Positions 39,080 through 47,915 of a stretch of 64,000 bases of DNA are shown here, piece after piece. Position 1 is the first letter of the stretch; each line of letters starts with the position of its first letter. The notes below the pieces were generated by a model that did no database searches, had not been told where the DNA came from, and saw only the letters and a list, made by a program, of their open reading frames with translations. Made by a program: the position numbers and the translations under genes. Source of the DNA: UBA5069 sp963773745 (GTDB taxonomy: Bacteria; Chloroflexota; Anaerolineae; Caldilineales; Caldilineaceae); assembly GCA_963773745.1 (NCBI GenBank), contig CAVZCL010000005.1, forward strand, positions 1,302,001-1,366,000, written 5' to 3'.

Positions 39080-39324
39080 TTGGTCAATGGTCATTGGTAG
39101 GCAGTGAATTGGGCGTGCGAAGTTGAGTCGTGCGCCCAATTCACTGCTTACTGGTGCATCCCCTAAGTTCGCGCTGCGTTTCGTAGCGGGGGGCTTCCAG
39201 ACCGCCGGCCCTGCTACGAAAGCGCCGAGCGCTGAAGCGGTTCAGCCGGCGTCAGTGCACCTACCGTTAAGCCGCTACGCAGGCTTGGGTTGCACCAATT
39301 GACTGACGTGACCATTGACCAATT
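39078..39324. repeat. Nested inverted repeats between convergent genes
   Basis: Inner pair GCAGTGAATTGGGCG (39101-39115) and its complement (39133-39147); outer pair AATTGGTCAATGGTCA (39078-39093) and its complement (39309-39324). A GTAGCGG hairpin word (39182) lies between them. Further copies of the word CCATTGACCA follow to 39352. Confidence 0.75.
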
Positions 39325-39359
39325 GACCATTGACCACTGACCCGTGACCATTGACGCCC

Positions 39360-41426
39360 TTATTTCACATCCACCGTCCCACACCCAATCTCCTCCCCCA
39401 CATCTGCGCCCGAGGAGTCGAGCAGACGCACGCTCAGCGCATAGCTGCCTGGGGGCGTGGCGGGGTTCAGATTCACATCCACCTCATTGCGCACAAAGAA
39501 GTCACCCTCCCATGCGCCCCACTGGCGCGTGGGCAGGCGACGCAGCGCGTCTCCCTCGCGGCCCAGCGATTCGCCCCAGACGCCCTCTGCGTTGGCCAGG
39601 CGCACGCGCGCCACGTAGTCGTCGCCGATCTCCCCCGTACGCTGCCACCAGAGGCGCACAGGCAGCCAGCCGCTCGGTGGGTGCAGATCCACATTTTCCG
39701 CCGCCACCTGCTTGCGCCAGCGCCTCGCACGCGGCAAGCGTGAGGCCGGGCGCAGCTTCAACGTTGGGGAAGAGCGCATTGGGGCCAAGCGGCGGCAGCG
39801 CCTCATATCGGCTCTTCAGCGCATAGCCCGTGAGCTTGATGCCCGCCGGGTACGCCTCGGTGATGAGGGGATAGCGCGCCGCCAGCCACTGCTCAACGAC
39901 ACGGCTGTCGTCAACGCCCTCCAGGTGGCTCTGCAGCAGCCAGAGCGTCTCGTAATCGGCCGCCAGCCCCTCGAGCGGTGGCGCAACCTCGGTATCCACC
40001 TGCGCCGGATCCAACGTGCCGCCAAATGGGTAGAAGATCGGCAGATCGAGCGGATACTGCTCGATATACCAGCGCGCGGGGAGATTCATATAGTCGACAT
40101 GCGTAAGGACCGCCGCTGTAATGGCCGGGCTGGACGCGGTCTGCTGCGCAATCAGCCGGGCGGCAGCGCGCCAGTTCTCGCGGAACATCGCGGGCGTCCA
40201 CAGCGCGGGCAGCGCCAGCAGCAGCGCAAGTACAAGCGCACCGCCCGTCGCCCAGCCGGCAGGGCGACGGCGCTCACCCAGCGCCACAGCGCCGCGCGCT
40301 GCGCCCCAAAGCACAAAGGGCGCAAGAAAGATGAAGTAGCGATCCTCGCCAAAGACCGAAGCGGTGGTGGCCAGCAGCAGATTCCCCACCAGCCAGGGCA
40401 CGCCTACCCAAAGCGCAATCCAGATGCGGTCGATGGCTGCGCCGTCCGTTCGCACGGCGCGCCGCACCGCCGCGCGACGGGGCAGCAGAAGGCCCAGCAG
40501 CAGCAGCGTGCCGGTGAGCAGCGCAACCGCCTGCACAAACCACTCCGCCCAGCCAGGCTTCCAAACGCTGAAGACGCGCAGCAGTTGCAGCGTGTTTTCA
40601 GCGACGTTGGCAAAGGGCGCGCCCGGCGTGTTCTCACCGGCGTTGACAAACCAGGCGTTGCGCGCAAGCGGCAGAAAGAGCAGCGTCACCAGCGCAAACG
40701 CACCAATGCCTTCGAGCAGGCGGCGGTTGCGCGCCGGCAGCATGCGCGGCGCACGCGCCCACAGCGCCAGCAGTGTGAGCCCGGCTGCAGGCAGCATAAA
40801 CGCGCTGAAGAGGTAGGTGTAGAGCGAGAGCACTAAGCGCGATCACCATGGCCGCCCACCACGCCAGCCGCACGCGCGCGCCTGGGCTCTCCCACGCCCG
40901 CAGCAGCGTGTAGCCGCCCCAGACCAGCGCAGTGGCTGGCCGGCTGGAACATGCGCAACTCCTGGCTGTACCAGACAAGCGCCGGCGCAAGCGCCGTCAG
41001 CAGCCCCGTCAGCAGCGCAACGCGCCGCCCGCTCAGCCGGCGCGCCAGCAGCATGATGCCCGCCACGGTGAGCACGCCCAGGATGCTTCCCAACGCGCGC
41101 AGCCACGCATCGCTCTGGCCAAGGCCAAAGAGCTCCAGCAGCCGCTGCCAGCCGTGCAGCAGAATGTAGTAGGCGGGCGGGTGCTTCTCCTCAATGAGCG
41201 GGAAGGTCTTCATCCAGATGAAGCTGATGTCCGAACTGGCCCAGCGCAGACTGACTGCCTCATCAAACCAGACGCTGTGATAGTTCAGCCGCCAGAAGCG
41301 CACAAGCGCCGCAGCAACCAGCACCAGCCACTCGAGGCGCGCGCCCGCCCGCAGCCACGCCAGGGCGCGTGCGGGCGCTGTGGCGGCTGGCGGCGCGGCC
41401 ACAGCACGGTTCGCCGCGCCACTCAC
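39360..41426 (-). CDS. ArnT/PMT-like membrane glycosyltransferase, three frame breaks
   Basis: About 687 residues after correction. Polytopic GT-C glycosyltransferase that takes sugars from polyprenyl-phosphate donors outside the membrane. The first loop has the acidic motif WFDEAVSLRW (D-E) near 55 and HPPAYYILLHGWQR near 83. About ten membrane helices follow, including LLTGLLTALAPALVWYSQEL and MVIALVLSLYTYLFSAFML across a corrected break; then an extracytoplasmic C-terminal domain ending GTVDVK. Breaks near 40940, 40835 and 39710 are each one surplus base. The start overlaps the stop of the GT4 gene upstream (ATGA), so the two are coupled. Confidence 0.82.
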
Positions 41427-42623
41427 GCGCGACCGCCCCCTGCGCGCGCCGCCACCTCGAGATAGAGCGCGGCAGTCTCGGCGGCGCAGCGCGCCCAGGT
41501 GAAGGTGCGGGCGCGTGCCATCCCGCGCGCGCGCAGCGCGTGCGCCAGCGCCGGCTGCGTCAGCAGCAGGCGCGTGGCATGAACAAACGCATTGTGGTCG
41601 AGCGGCTCCACAAGCAGCGCGGCATCGGCCGCAAGCTCGGGCAGGCTGGATGCGTTGCTTGCCACCACCGGCGCGCCGCAGGCCATTGCCTCGAGCAGCG
41701 GGAAGCCGAAACCTTCATAGAGGCTGGGCATGAGCACCGCATCCGCGCCCGTGTAGAGAGGCGGCAGATCGGCGTCGGCCACATAGCCGGTGAAGGTCAC
41801 GTCATTGGCCAGCCCCAATTCTTCCACCAGCGCGCGCACGGGTTCAAAGAGCCAGCCCTCGCCGCCCACCACCAGCAACCTGTGGGGGAAGCCTTCGGCG
41901 CGCAGCCGCTGCAGCGTGTAGAGCGCCGCCGCATGGTTCTTGCGCGGCTCCAGCGTGCCCACCATGAGCAGCCACGGGCGTTCGGGTGAGTAGGCGGCGC
42001 GCACGCGTGCAATTTCGCTTGCGGGCGCAGGCGCAAAGCGGGCGTCAATGCCCTCGTGGATGACCTGAATCTTGCTCGGCGGCGCGCCGTAAAACTCGAC
42101 GATGTCGCGTTTGGTGTGTGCGCTCACCGCGATGATCGCCTGCGCCGCACGCACAAAGCGGGGCAGCGCCGCGCGCAGAAAGATGACGTTGCGGCGTGTG
42201 TGGTGCTGGGGATAGCGCTCGAAGATCAGGTCGTGCACCGTCAGCAGGGCGGGGCAGGAAGTGTGCGGCAGCAAGTGCTCGGTGGCGTGGTAGACAGGCG
42301 CGTGGCCGCCCGCTGCCAGCGTCTGCAGCGCGCCCTCAACAGGTGCATAGGGTCGGCCAGTAAGGTGCGACGCCAGCGCGCCCATGCGCCACGCGTATTG
42401 GCCCTGCGGCGTCGAGAAGTGGGGTGCGCCTGCCAGCGACGGCGGCAAGCCATGGCCGCTGTGAGCGTTGTAATAGAGGTTGAGCCGCATTTGCGCCGAT
42501 GCGCCCGCCTCTGTCTTGGGCAGCCAGCAGCGCGGCAGCCAGCCGCTCGGTGTAGCGGCTGAGCCCGGCGCGCTGGTGCACGGCCGGCCCCACGTCCATG
42601 AGCACGGGCAGAGCGCTCACCAT
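41423..42623 (-). CDS. GT4-family glycosyltransferase, frameshifted near the N-terminus
   Basis: About 399 residues after correction. N-terminal LMDVGPAVHQRAGLSRYTER (GT-B acceptor domain), HATEHLLPHTSCPALLTVHD, then donor domain LLMVGTLEPRKNHAAAL near 235 and MPSLYEGFGFPLLEAMACG near 310 with the conserved E-x7-E. The usual product is a mannosyl or glucosyl linkage in surface polysaccharide. The break near 42521 is a surplus C (GCCCAAGACAG). ATG 42623 starts the conserved N-terminus. First of the two-gene unit with the ArnT-like gene. Confidence 0.86.
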
Positions 42624-42646
42624 CGCGCCCCGCAGCAGAACAACAA

Positions 42647-42769
42647 AACCCCGACGCAAAGGCGCAAAGGCGCAAAGGATCGCAAAGAACTGCAACAACA
42701 AGAAAAGCACCTTCTTGCTTTTGCTTTTCTTTGCGATCCTTTGCGCCTTTGCGCCTTTGCGTCGGGGTT
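42647..42769. repeat. Perfect 43-bp inverted repeat, CGCAAAGGCGCAAAG type
   Basis: Arms 42647-42689 and 42727-42769 with a 37-base, partly self-complementary loop. Lies between udk and the GT4 gene on the same strand, just past the udk stop. Confidence 0.93.
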
Positions 42770-42795
42770 GGGGTTGCTGTGGTTGCCATTAGGGG

Positions 42796-43435
42796 TTAGC
42801 GCCGCAGCACGTCATGCAGCGTGCTCGAGATCATCTCCATGGCCACGCGGTTGTCGCCCCCCTCGGGCACAATTACATGTGCGTAGCGTTTGCTCGGCTC
42901 CACAAACTCGAGGTGCATGGGGCGCACAGTAGCCATGTACTGCTTCACAATGGAATCAAGCGAGCGGCCGCGCTCAATCATATCGCGCCGCAGCCGGCGA
43001 ATGAAACGAATGTCGGCGTCGGTGTCCACGTAGATGCGCATGTCGAGTAATTCGCGTAGCGATTTCTCCACAAAAACCAGGATGCCCTCCACCAGCACAA
43101 TGCGCGCCGGCTCCACGTGGACCACTTCGCTGCCACGTGCATGGGTGGCAAAGTCATAGGTCGGCACATCGACGGCGTGGCCCGCGGCGCAGCAGTTCAA
43201 GCTGCTGCACAAAGAGCGCAGTGTCCAGGCTGTCCGGGTGGTCATAATTGACCAGCGCACGCGCTTCGGGCGAGAGGTGGCTGTGATCATTGTAATAGGC
43301 GTCGTGCTGGAGCCAGGCAATATGCTCCGGACCCACCATCTCGCAAATGCGGCGGCTGACAGTGGTCTTGCCGCTGCCGGTGCCGCCGGCAACGCCAATG
43401 AAGAAGGGGGCCGGCAGGTGGGGTGTGGCGCTCAT
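42796..43435 (-). CDS. udk: Uridine kinase, frameshifted
   Basis: Phosphorylates uridine and cytidine to UMP and CMP. 212 residues after correction, the normal length. Walker A GVAGGTGSGKTT near 14, YYNDHSHLSPEARALVNYDHPDS in two parts near 45-65, VPTYDF near 90, VLVEGILVF near 110 and the lid region RFIRRLRRDMIERGR near 140. The break near 43186 (CTGCGCCGCGGGC) is one surplus C. ATG 43435 follows AGGA. With the BMP importer and ribokinase it points to nucleoside salvage. Confidence 0.92.
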
Positions 43436-43612
43436 GGGCATCCTGCGGCGGGTGGGCCGCCGCGTTGAGGGTGGCGCGCCGCGCAAAAAGTGCCGCGGCT
43501 TTGGGGAGATTTTACCAATGCGAGGGAGGTCGCGGCAAAAGCGGGAGCTTCGGGTGTCGGCTCTCTACGAAGCGAGGCTTCCAAATTCGGAAGCCTCGCT
43601 TCAAAGTTCCCG

Positions 43613-44644
43613 TCATGCCGACGGCACAGGCTCCGGCGGGGCGCTGTCGGGGTCGGGCACGGGGTCATCCATCAGGAAGCCATGCGCCTCCGCCACAATG
43701 TAGAGGGGGCGATCCTTGGTCTCATCGTAGATGCGCCCGATGTACTCGCCGATAATGCCCAGGAAGATGAGCTGGATGCCCCCCAGGAAGAGCACCGACA
43801 CCAGCGTAGTGGCCTGGCCGATGAAGAACTCGCTGCCCGAAAGACGCAGAATCACAGTCGTCAGAATGGCGAGCAGGCTAATCCCTGCCAACACAAAGCC
43901 GGTCCACGTGGCAAGCTGGAGGGGCACAAAGCTGAAGCTCGTAATCGCGGCAATCGCCAGCCGCAGCATCTTGCGCAGCGGGTACTTGGTTTCGCCGGCA
44001 AAGCGCTCGGCGCGTTCATACTCCACCGGCGTCTGCTTGAAGCCCACCCACGCGCTCAGCCCGCGCATGAAGCGGTGCTTCTCGCGCAGGTGGCGCATGG
44101 CCAGCACCACCTTGCGGTCCATCAGGCGAAAGTCGCCCGCGTCCACGGGTATTTCCACCTCAGTGATACGCTGCAGCAGGCGGTAGAAGGCGGCGGCCGT
44201 CCAGAGCTTGAACTTCGTCTCGCCCTCACGCTTCGTGCGCACGGCGTAGACCACCTCGTAGCCCTCGCGCCACTTATCAATCATGCGCAGAACGACGTCG
44301 GGCGGGTCCTGCAGGTCGGCGTCCATGACGACAACGGCGTCGCCCTCGGCAAAGTCCGCGCCGGCGGTAATCGCGATCTGGTGGCCAAAGTTGCGGCTGA
44401 AGTTGAGGATCTTGACGCGCGGATCGGATGCGCGCGTCTCAATCAGCAGCTCCAGCGAACGATCCTTGCTGCCGTCGTTGACGCAGATGAGCTCCCAGCT
44501 TTCGCCCGTGCTCTCCATTGTGTCGCGCACGCGCGCATAGAGGACAGGGATGACCTGCTCCTCGTTCCAAATGGGGACTACGATGGAAAAGCGCGGTCGT
44601 GCGAGCGCGCGATTTCCGTTCACGGGCAGGTGCGCTGTAGCCAT
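43613..44644 (-). CDS. GT2 glycosyltransferase with two membrane helices (GtrB/DPM1 type)
   Basis: 343 residues. GT-A motifs FSIVVPIWNEEQVIPVLYAR near 20, ELICVNDGSKDRSLELL near 52, VVVMDADLQDPP near 103 and AVRTKREGETKFK near 130, then two C-terminal membrane helices (WTGFVLAGISLLAILTTVIL and VLFLGGIQLIFLGIIGEYIG). Typical of GtrB-like polyprenyl-phosphate glucosyltransferases. The ATG at 44644 has no Shine-Dalgarno and sits 6 bases from a -10 box; an upstream ATG at 44662 would lie within the promoter. Confidence 0.9.
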   Translation of the reverse strand: MATAHLPVNGNRALARPRFSIVVPIWNEEQVIPVLYARVRDTMESTGESWELICVNDGSKDRSLELLIETRASDPRVKILNFSRNFGHQIAITAGADFAEGDAVVVMDADLQDPPDVVLRMIDKWREGYEVVYAVRTKREGETKFKLWTAAAFYRLLQRITEVEIPVDAGDFRLMDRKVVLAMRHLREKHRFMRGLSAWVGFKQTPVEYERAERFAGETKYPLRKMLRLAIAAITSFSFVPLQLATWTGFVLAGISLLAILTTVILRLSGSEFFIGQATTLVSVLFLGGIQLIFLGIIGEYIGRIYDETKDRPLYIVAEAHGFLMDDPVPDPDSAPPEPVPSA

Positions 44645-44650
44645 GCGCCG

Positions 44651-44679
44651 ATCGTACCGCATGGCAGCGACCAGTGCAA
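44651..44679 (-). promoter_or_regulatory. Promoter giving a leaderless GT2 transcript
   Basis: On the minus strand TTGCAC, 17-base spacer, TACGAT, then 6 bases and the ATG at 44644, so transcription would start at or next to the start codon. Confidence 0.45.
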
Positions 44680-44700
44680 ACAGTCGTATGTGTCTGCTAA

Positions 44701-44804
44701 ACATTCTCGCACGCGAAAAGAGCGGCAAAAGCGGAAACAACATGCAAAGCATCTATGTTTCATGTTGTTTCCGCTTTTGCCGCTCTTTTCGCGTGCGAGA
44801 ATGT
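44701..44804. repeat. Perfect 44-bp inverted repeat between divergent genes
   Basis: Arms 44701-44744 and 44761-44804, 16-base loop; AAAGCGGAAACAACATG word type, shared in part with 57088-57161. It lies upstream of both flanking genes, so it is not placed as a terminator. Confidence 0.94.
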
Positions 44805-44825
44805 GCCCCGTTCCTGCTGGGCAAA

Positions 44826-44854
44826 TTGACGTCAATGGGGGCGAATGCTAGACT
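44826..44854 (+). promoter_or_regulatory. Promoter before the tail-anchored-like gene and arsA
   Basis: TTGACG, 17-base spacer, TAGACT; predicted start near 44861, about 72 bases before the ATG at 44933. It may serve the following arsA as well. Confidence 0.6.
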
Positions 44855-44932
44855 GCGGTGCATATTTGCGGCCGAACGCGGCTGCCTTGACTGCCATTTC
44901 TGCTTCGCACGCGTCCGGCGCGTCTGCCCTTC

Positions 44933-45625
44933 ATGACCAAAGCCCCACTCACTACGCAACCCAACGAACACGCCATCACCGGCACGGACCTTGCGGGCAC
45001 ACAGCCCTTCTTTCCCGGCCTGCCCGGCGAGAAGCTGGGCGACAGCCTCAGTATCACCGAGGTGCGCACCAAGCGGCTGCTCTTCAACCGCCTGCGTGCG
45101 CCTGGCCAGGTGCACGTCTACAGCGCCGAGTGCGTCGCGGGCGAGCAAATCCGCGTGCAGATGTTCGTGCCGCTGCTGCCCCTTGGTGGCGCGGTGGTGC
45201 CCGCCTTCGGCATCGTCGCGCAGAGCCTGCCCTACAGCGCCGACGTGCGCAAGCTGCCGCTGGAATTGCCGGCGGGCTACAGCGCAGTTGTTGCGCCGCC
45301 CCCCAGCGATCTGGTGCAGCCCGTTGAGGATATCCTCACACGCGTGCGCTACTACCCGGGGCCGATTGTAGACACGCGCACCCTTGTGGGCGGCCGCTGC
45401 TACATTGTGGTCTGGAGCCCGAACATGCACATGGGCAAGTATGTGCTGCAGGTGGGCCATCGCTGGCCGACGGCCGTCGGCTACTGGGCGCGCGTCCCCG
45501 CCTACTGGTGGCAGATTCGCGGTTGGTTTGGATTGACGCGCGCCGCCGCCTACTACGCCGGCGCGGCTGTGGCGGGGATCGCAACCCTGGCGCTCCTCCT
45601 GCGTAGAGGTAGGCGACGGAACTAG
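44933..45625 (+). CDS. Unknown protein with a single C-terminal membrane helix (tail-anchored-like)
   Basis: 230 residues, no N-terminal signal or membrane segment. Residues about 25-190 are a soluble domain with no family I recognise; its landmarks are the VEDILTRVRYYPGPIVDTRT stretch and GGRCYIVVWSPNMHMGKYVL, then PAYWWQIRGWFGL. Residues about 203-222 (AAYYAGAAVAGIATLALLL) form one hydrophobic helix followed by the basic end RRGRRRN. This is the layout of a tail-anchored protein. The next gene, 103 bases on, is an ArsA/Get3-type ATPase, the class that inserts tail-anchored proteins in eukaryotes. Confidence 0.65.
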   Translation: MTKAPLTTQPNEHAITGTDLAGTQPFFPGLPGEKLGDSLSITEVRTKRLLFNRLRAPGQVHVYSAECVAGEQIRVQMFVPLLPLGGAVVPAFGIVAQSLPYSADVRKLPLELPAGYSAVVAPPPSDLVQPVEDILTRVRYYPGPIVDTRTLVGGRCYIVVWSPNMHMGKYVLQVGHRWPTAVGYWARVPAYWWQIRGWFGLTRAAAYYAGAAVAGIATLALLLRRGRRRN

Positions 45626-45727
45626 GCGGCGGCTGCACCGGTTCTCATGGTTGCGGGCCGGCCTCTACCGTTGCACGCCGATCACGATCCAGTTTCCAGT
45701 CGTTTTGGAGAGAGAAGAACTATCCAT

Positions 45728-46972
45728 ATGCGGATTATTTTGTACTTGGGCAAGGGTGGCGTTGGCAAGACGACGACCGCCGCCGCGTCTGCCCTGCGCT
45801 GCGCCGAATTGGGCTATCGCACGCTCGTGGTGAGCACTGACATCGCCCACAGCCTGGCCGATAGCCTTGACCGCCCCCTTACGGGCACGCCTCAGGAGAT
45901 TGCGCCCAACCTCTTTGCGCAGGAGATCAACGTCGTTGAGGAAGTGCGCCGCCACTGGGGCGAGATGCAGGGCTTTGTGGGCGGCGCGCTCCGTCGCCAG
46001 GGAATGAGCAAAGCCGTGGCCGAAGAGATGGCCATCATCCCGGGCATGGAGGAGGTCGTCAGCCTGCTGCACATCAACCAGCAGGCCGAAGAGGGGCACT
46101 TTGACCGCGTGATAGTGGACGCCGCCCCTACTGGTGAAACCATTCGCCTGCTCACCGTGCCCGAATCCTTCCAGTGGTACATGGGCCGCATCACAGCCTG
46201 GAACGACCCCACCAAGAAGATTGCGGGCATGCTGCTCAAGCGCTTCGTGCCCGACAAGGATGTCTTTTCGGGCCTCGACAATCTTGTGGAGGGCGTCAAG
46301 AAGCTGCAGGCCGTGCTCACCAACCCCGCGGTGACGAGCTACCGCGTGGTGCTCAACCCCGAAAAAATGGTGGTCAAGGAGGGGGCGCGCGCCGTCACCT
46401 ACCTGTCGCTCTTCAACTATCCCGTGGATGCCGTGGTGGTCAACCGCATTCTCCCCGGGTTGGAGAGCAGTGGCATGGGCGAGGCCTTTGTGGCGCAGCC
46501 CAGCACCGACCCCTACATGGCCCGCCTGCAGGAGATTCAGGCACGCTACCTGGGCGAAATCGAGCGCGACTTCTACCCGCTGCCCATTCTGCGCTCACCC
46601 TGGTATGATCAGGAGATGGTGGGCATTGAGCGGCTGGAGATCCTCGGCCGCGCGCTCTATGGTGACCGCGACCCGGGTGAGGTGCTCTACACGGGGCAGC
46701 CGCAGCAGATTGTGGAAGAGGGCGACGACTTTGTGCTCAAGCTGCCGCTGCCCAACGTGGAGCTTGAAAAGGTGAGCCTCAAGAAGCGCGGCGATGAGCT
46801 CTTTGTGAGCATCGGCAACTTCAAGCGCGAACTGCTCCTGCCCACGGTGCTCGCGCAGCGCTCGGCCAGCGGCGCGGTCTTTACGGATGGCGTGCTCAGC
46901 GTGCGTTTCCCGCCTGCCAATGGGGCGACTGCTGCAGCTCGTGAGGCTGCGGCAACCTCAACAACAAGGTAA
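45728..46972 (+). CDS. ArsA/Get3-type ATPase with C-terminal HSP20-like domain
   Basis: 414 residues. Deviant Walker A GKGGVGKTTTAAA near 8, switch I VVSTDIAHSLADSL near 35, Walker B-like VIVDAAPTGET near 127 with the ADP-sensing ..PTGETIRLL, then A-loop and NRI (VVVNRIL) near 235. Only one ATPase domain is present, as in Get3 and unlike the tandem E. coli ArsA. Residues about 330-395 (DDFVLKLPLPNVELEKVSL, ELFVSIGNFKRELLLP) match the ArsA_HSP20 alpha-crystallin-like domain. There is no arsB, arsR or arsC nearby, so arsenite export is unlikely; a protein-targeting role with the preceding gene is an inference. GGAGAGAG lies upstream of ATG 45728. Confidence 0.9.
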   Translation: MRIILYLGKGGVGKTTTAAASALRCAELGYRTLVVSTDIAHSLADSLDRPLTGTPQEIAPNLFAQEINVVEEVRRHWGEMQGFVGGALRRQGMSKAVAEEMAIIPGMEEVVSLLHINQQAEEGHFDRVIVDAAPTGETIRLLTVPESFQWYMGRITAWNDPTKKIAGMLLKRFVPDKDVFSGLDNLVEGVKKLQAVLTNPAVTSYRVVLNPEKMVVKEGARAVTYLSLFNYPVDAVVVNRILPGLESSGMGEAFVAQPSTDPYMARLQEIQARYLGEIERDFYPLPILRSPWYDQEMVGIERLEILGRALYGDRDPGEVLYTGQPQQIVEEGDDFVLKLPLPNVELEKVSLKKRGDELFVSIGNFKRELLLPTVLAQRSASGAVFTDGVLSVRFPPANGATAAAREAAATSTTR

Positions 46973-46980
46973 CCAACCGC

Positions 46981-47014
46981 AGCGCAGGCGGGCAAGCGCT
47001 TGCCCGCCTGCGCT
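46981..47014. repeat. Perfect 34-bp palindrome without loop
   Basis: Arms 46981-46997 and 46998-47014 (AGCGCAGGCGGGCAAGC type), 9 bases after the arsA stop and 20 before the next ATG. Probably terminates arsA; no T-tract follows. Confidence 0.85.
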
Positions 47015-47033
47015 CATAGAAGCGGACTGATGT

Positions 47034-47786
47034 ATGGCAATTGAGAACGCCCACGGTATGAGTGACGGGCCGGTCATTATCGAGCGCCCTCTTGTGATTC
47101 CGGTTGAGACGGCGCTTGTGCCCGCGGCGCCGGGCGTTGTCGCGCGCATTGGTGACGGCCTCGCCAAGGGGCTCTTGCTCAGCGCAGGTGCGGCGGTAGG
47201 CGCACAGATCGCCATGCGCGTAGACGCGCAGCTCCAGCCTCACCCCATGCCTCACCAGATGGCCGCGCTGCTCGACAACCCGCTGCGGCTGCGCTATCGC
47301 AACGTGAGCGATGCGCTGGGGCTCTATGGCATTGAGGCGGGCATGACGACGCTCGACCTGGGCTGCGGCACCGGCCTCTTCAGTGAGGAGCTGGCGCACA
47401 TGGTCGGCCCCACGGGCATTGTCCACGGCGTCGACATTCAGTCGCCCATGGTCGAGGCGACACGCACGCGCATGATCGAAGCGGGCCTGGCCGACCGTGG
47501 CACGTTGCACCACGCAGGGGCCTACAGCCTGCCACTTGAGGACGGCAGCGTTGACGTCGCCATCCTGATTGCCACCCTGGGCGAGATTCCCGACAGGCTG
47601 CACGCGCTGCTTGAGCTGCAGCGCGTCATTCGCCCGGGCGGCCGCCTGGCGATTAGCGAAGAGATGCCCCATCCGGCCTACATGACGGCGCGTGCCGTGC
47701 GCCGCTTCGCCGCCGAGGCGGGCTTCGTGCTCAACGGCAAAACCGGCAACCCCTTCTGCTACCACATGGTCTTCACGCGGCCCTGA
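47034..47786 (+). CDS. Class I SAM-dependent methyltransferase, UbiE-like core
   Basis: 250 residues. Motif I TLDLGCGTGLFSEEL near 103, HGVDIQSPMVEATRTRM near 128, LPLEDGSVDVAILIATLGEI near 163 and RVIRPGGRLAISEEMP near 200. The N-terminal 75 residues contain a hydrophobic stretch (GLLLSAGAAVGAQIAM) that may attach it to the membrane. Substrate unknown. Confidence 0.85.
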   Translation: MAIENAHGMSDGPVIIERPLVIPVETALVPAAPGVVARIGDGLAKGLLLSAGAAVGAQIAMRVDAQLQPHPMPHQMAALLDNPLRLRYRNVSDALGLYGIEAGMTTLDLGCGTGLFSEELAHMVGPTGIVHGVDIQSPMVEATRTRMIEAGLADRGTLHHAGAYSLPLEDGSVDVAILIATLGEIPDRLHALLELQRVIRPGGRLAISEEMPHPAYMTARAVRRFAAEAGFVLNGKTGNPFCYHMVFTRP

Positions 47787-47795
47787 AAAACGACC

Positions 47796-47899
47796 GCTGT
47801 ACACAGATTTCACAGAAACAAACAGAAACAACAGGATAGAAGCAAGGCAAGAACTTCATCCTGTTGTTTCTGTTTGTTTCTGTGAAATCTGTGTACAGC
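47796..47899. repeat. Perfect 42-bp inverted repeat, CACAGATTTCACAG type
   Basis: Arms 47796-47837 and 47858-47899, 20-base loop. Shares its outer word with 6707-6793. Lies between the methyltransferase and truD, ending 16 bases before the truD ATG. Confidence 0.95.
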
Positions 47900-47915
47900 C
47901 CTTTGCGAGGTTCTC

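Noticed and set aside
45728..46972. Arsenite efflux ATPase
   Set aside because: No arsB, arsD or arsR nearby, and only a single ATPase domain with an HSP20-like tail, so arsenite pumping is not supported.
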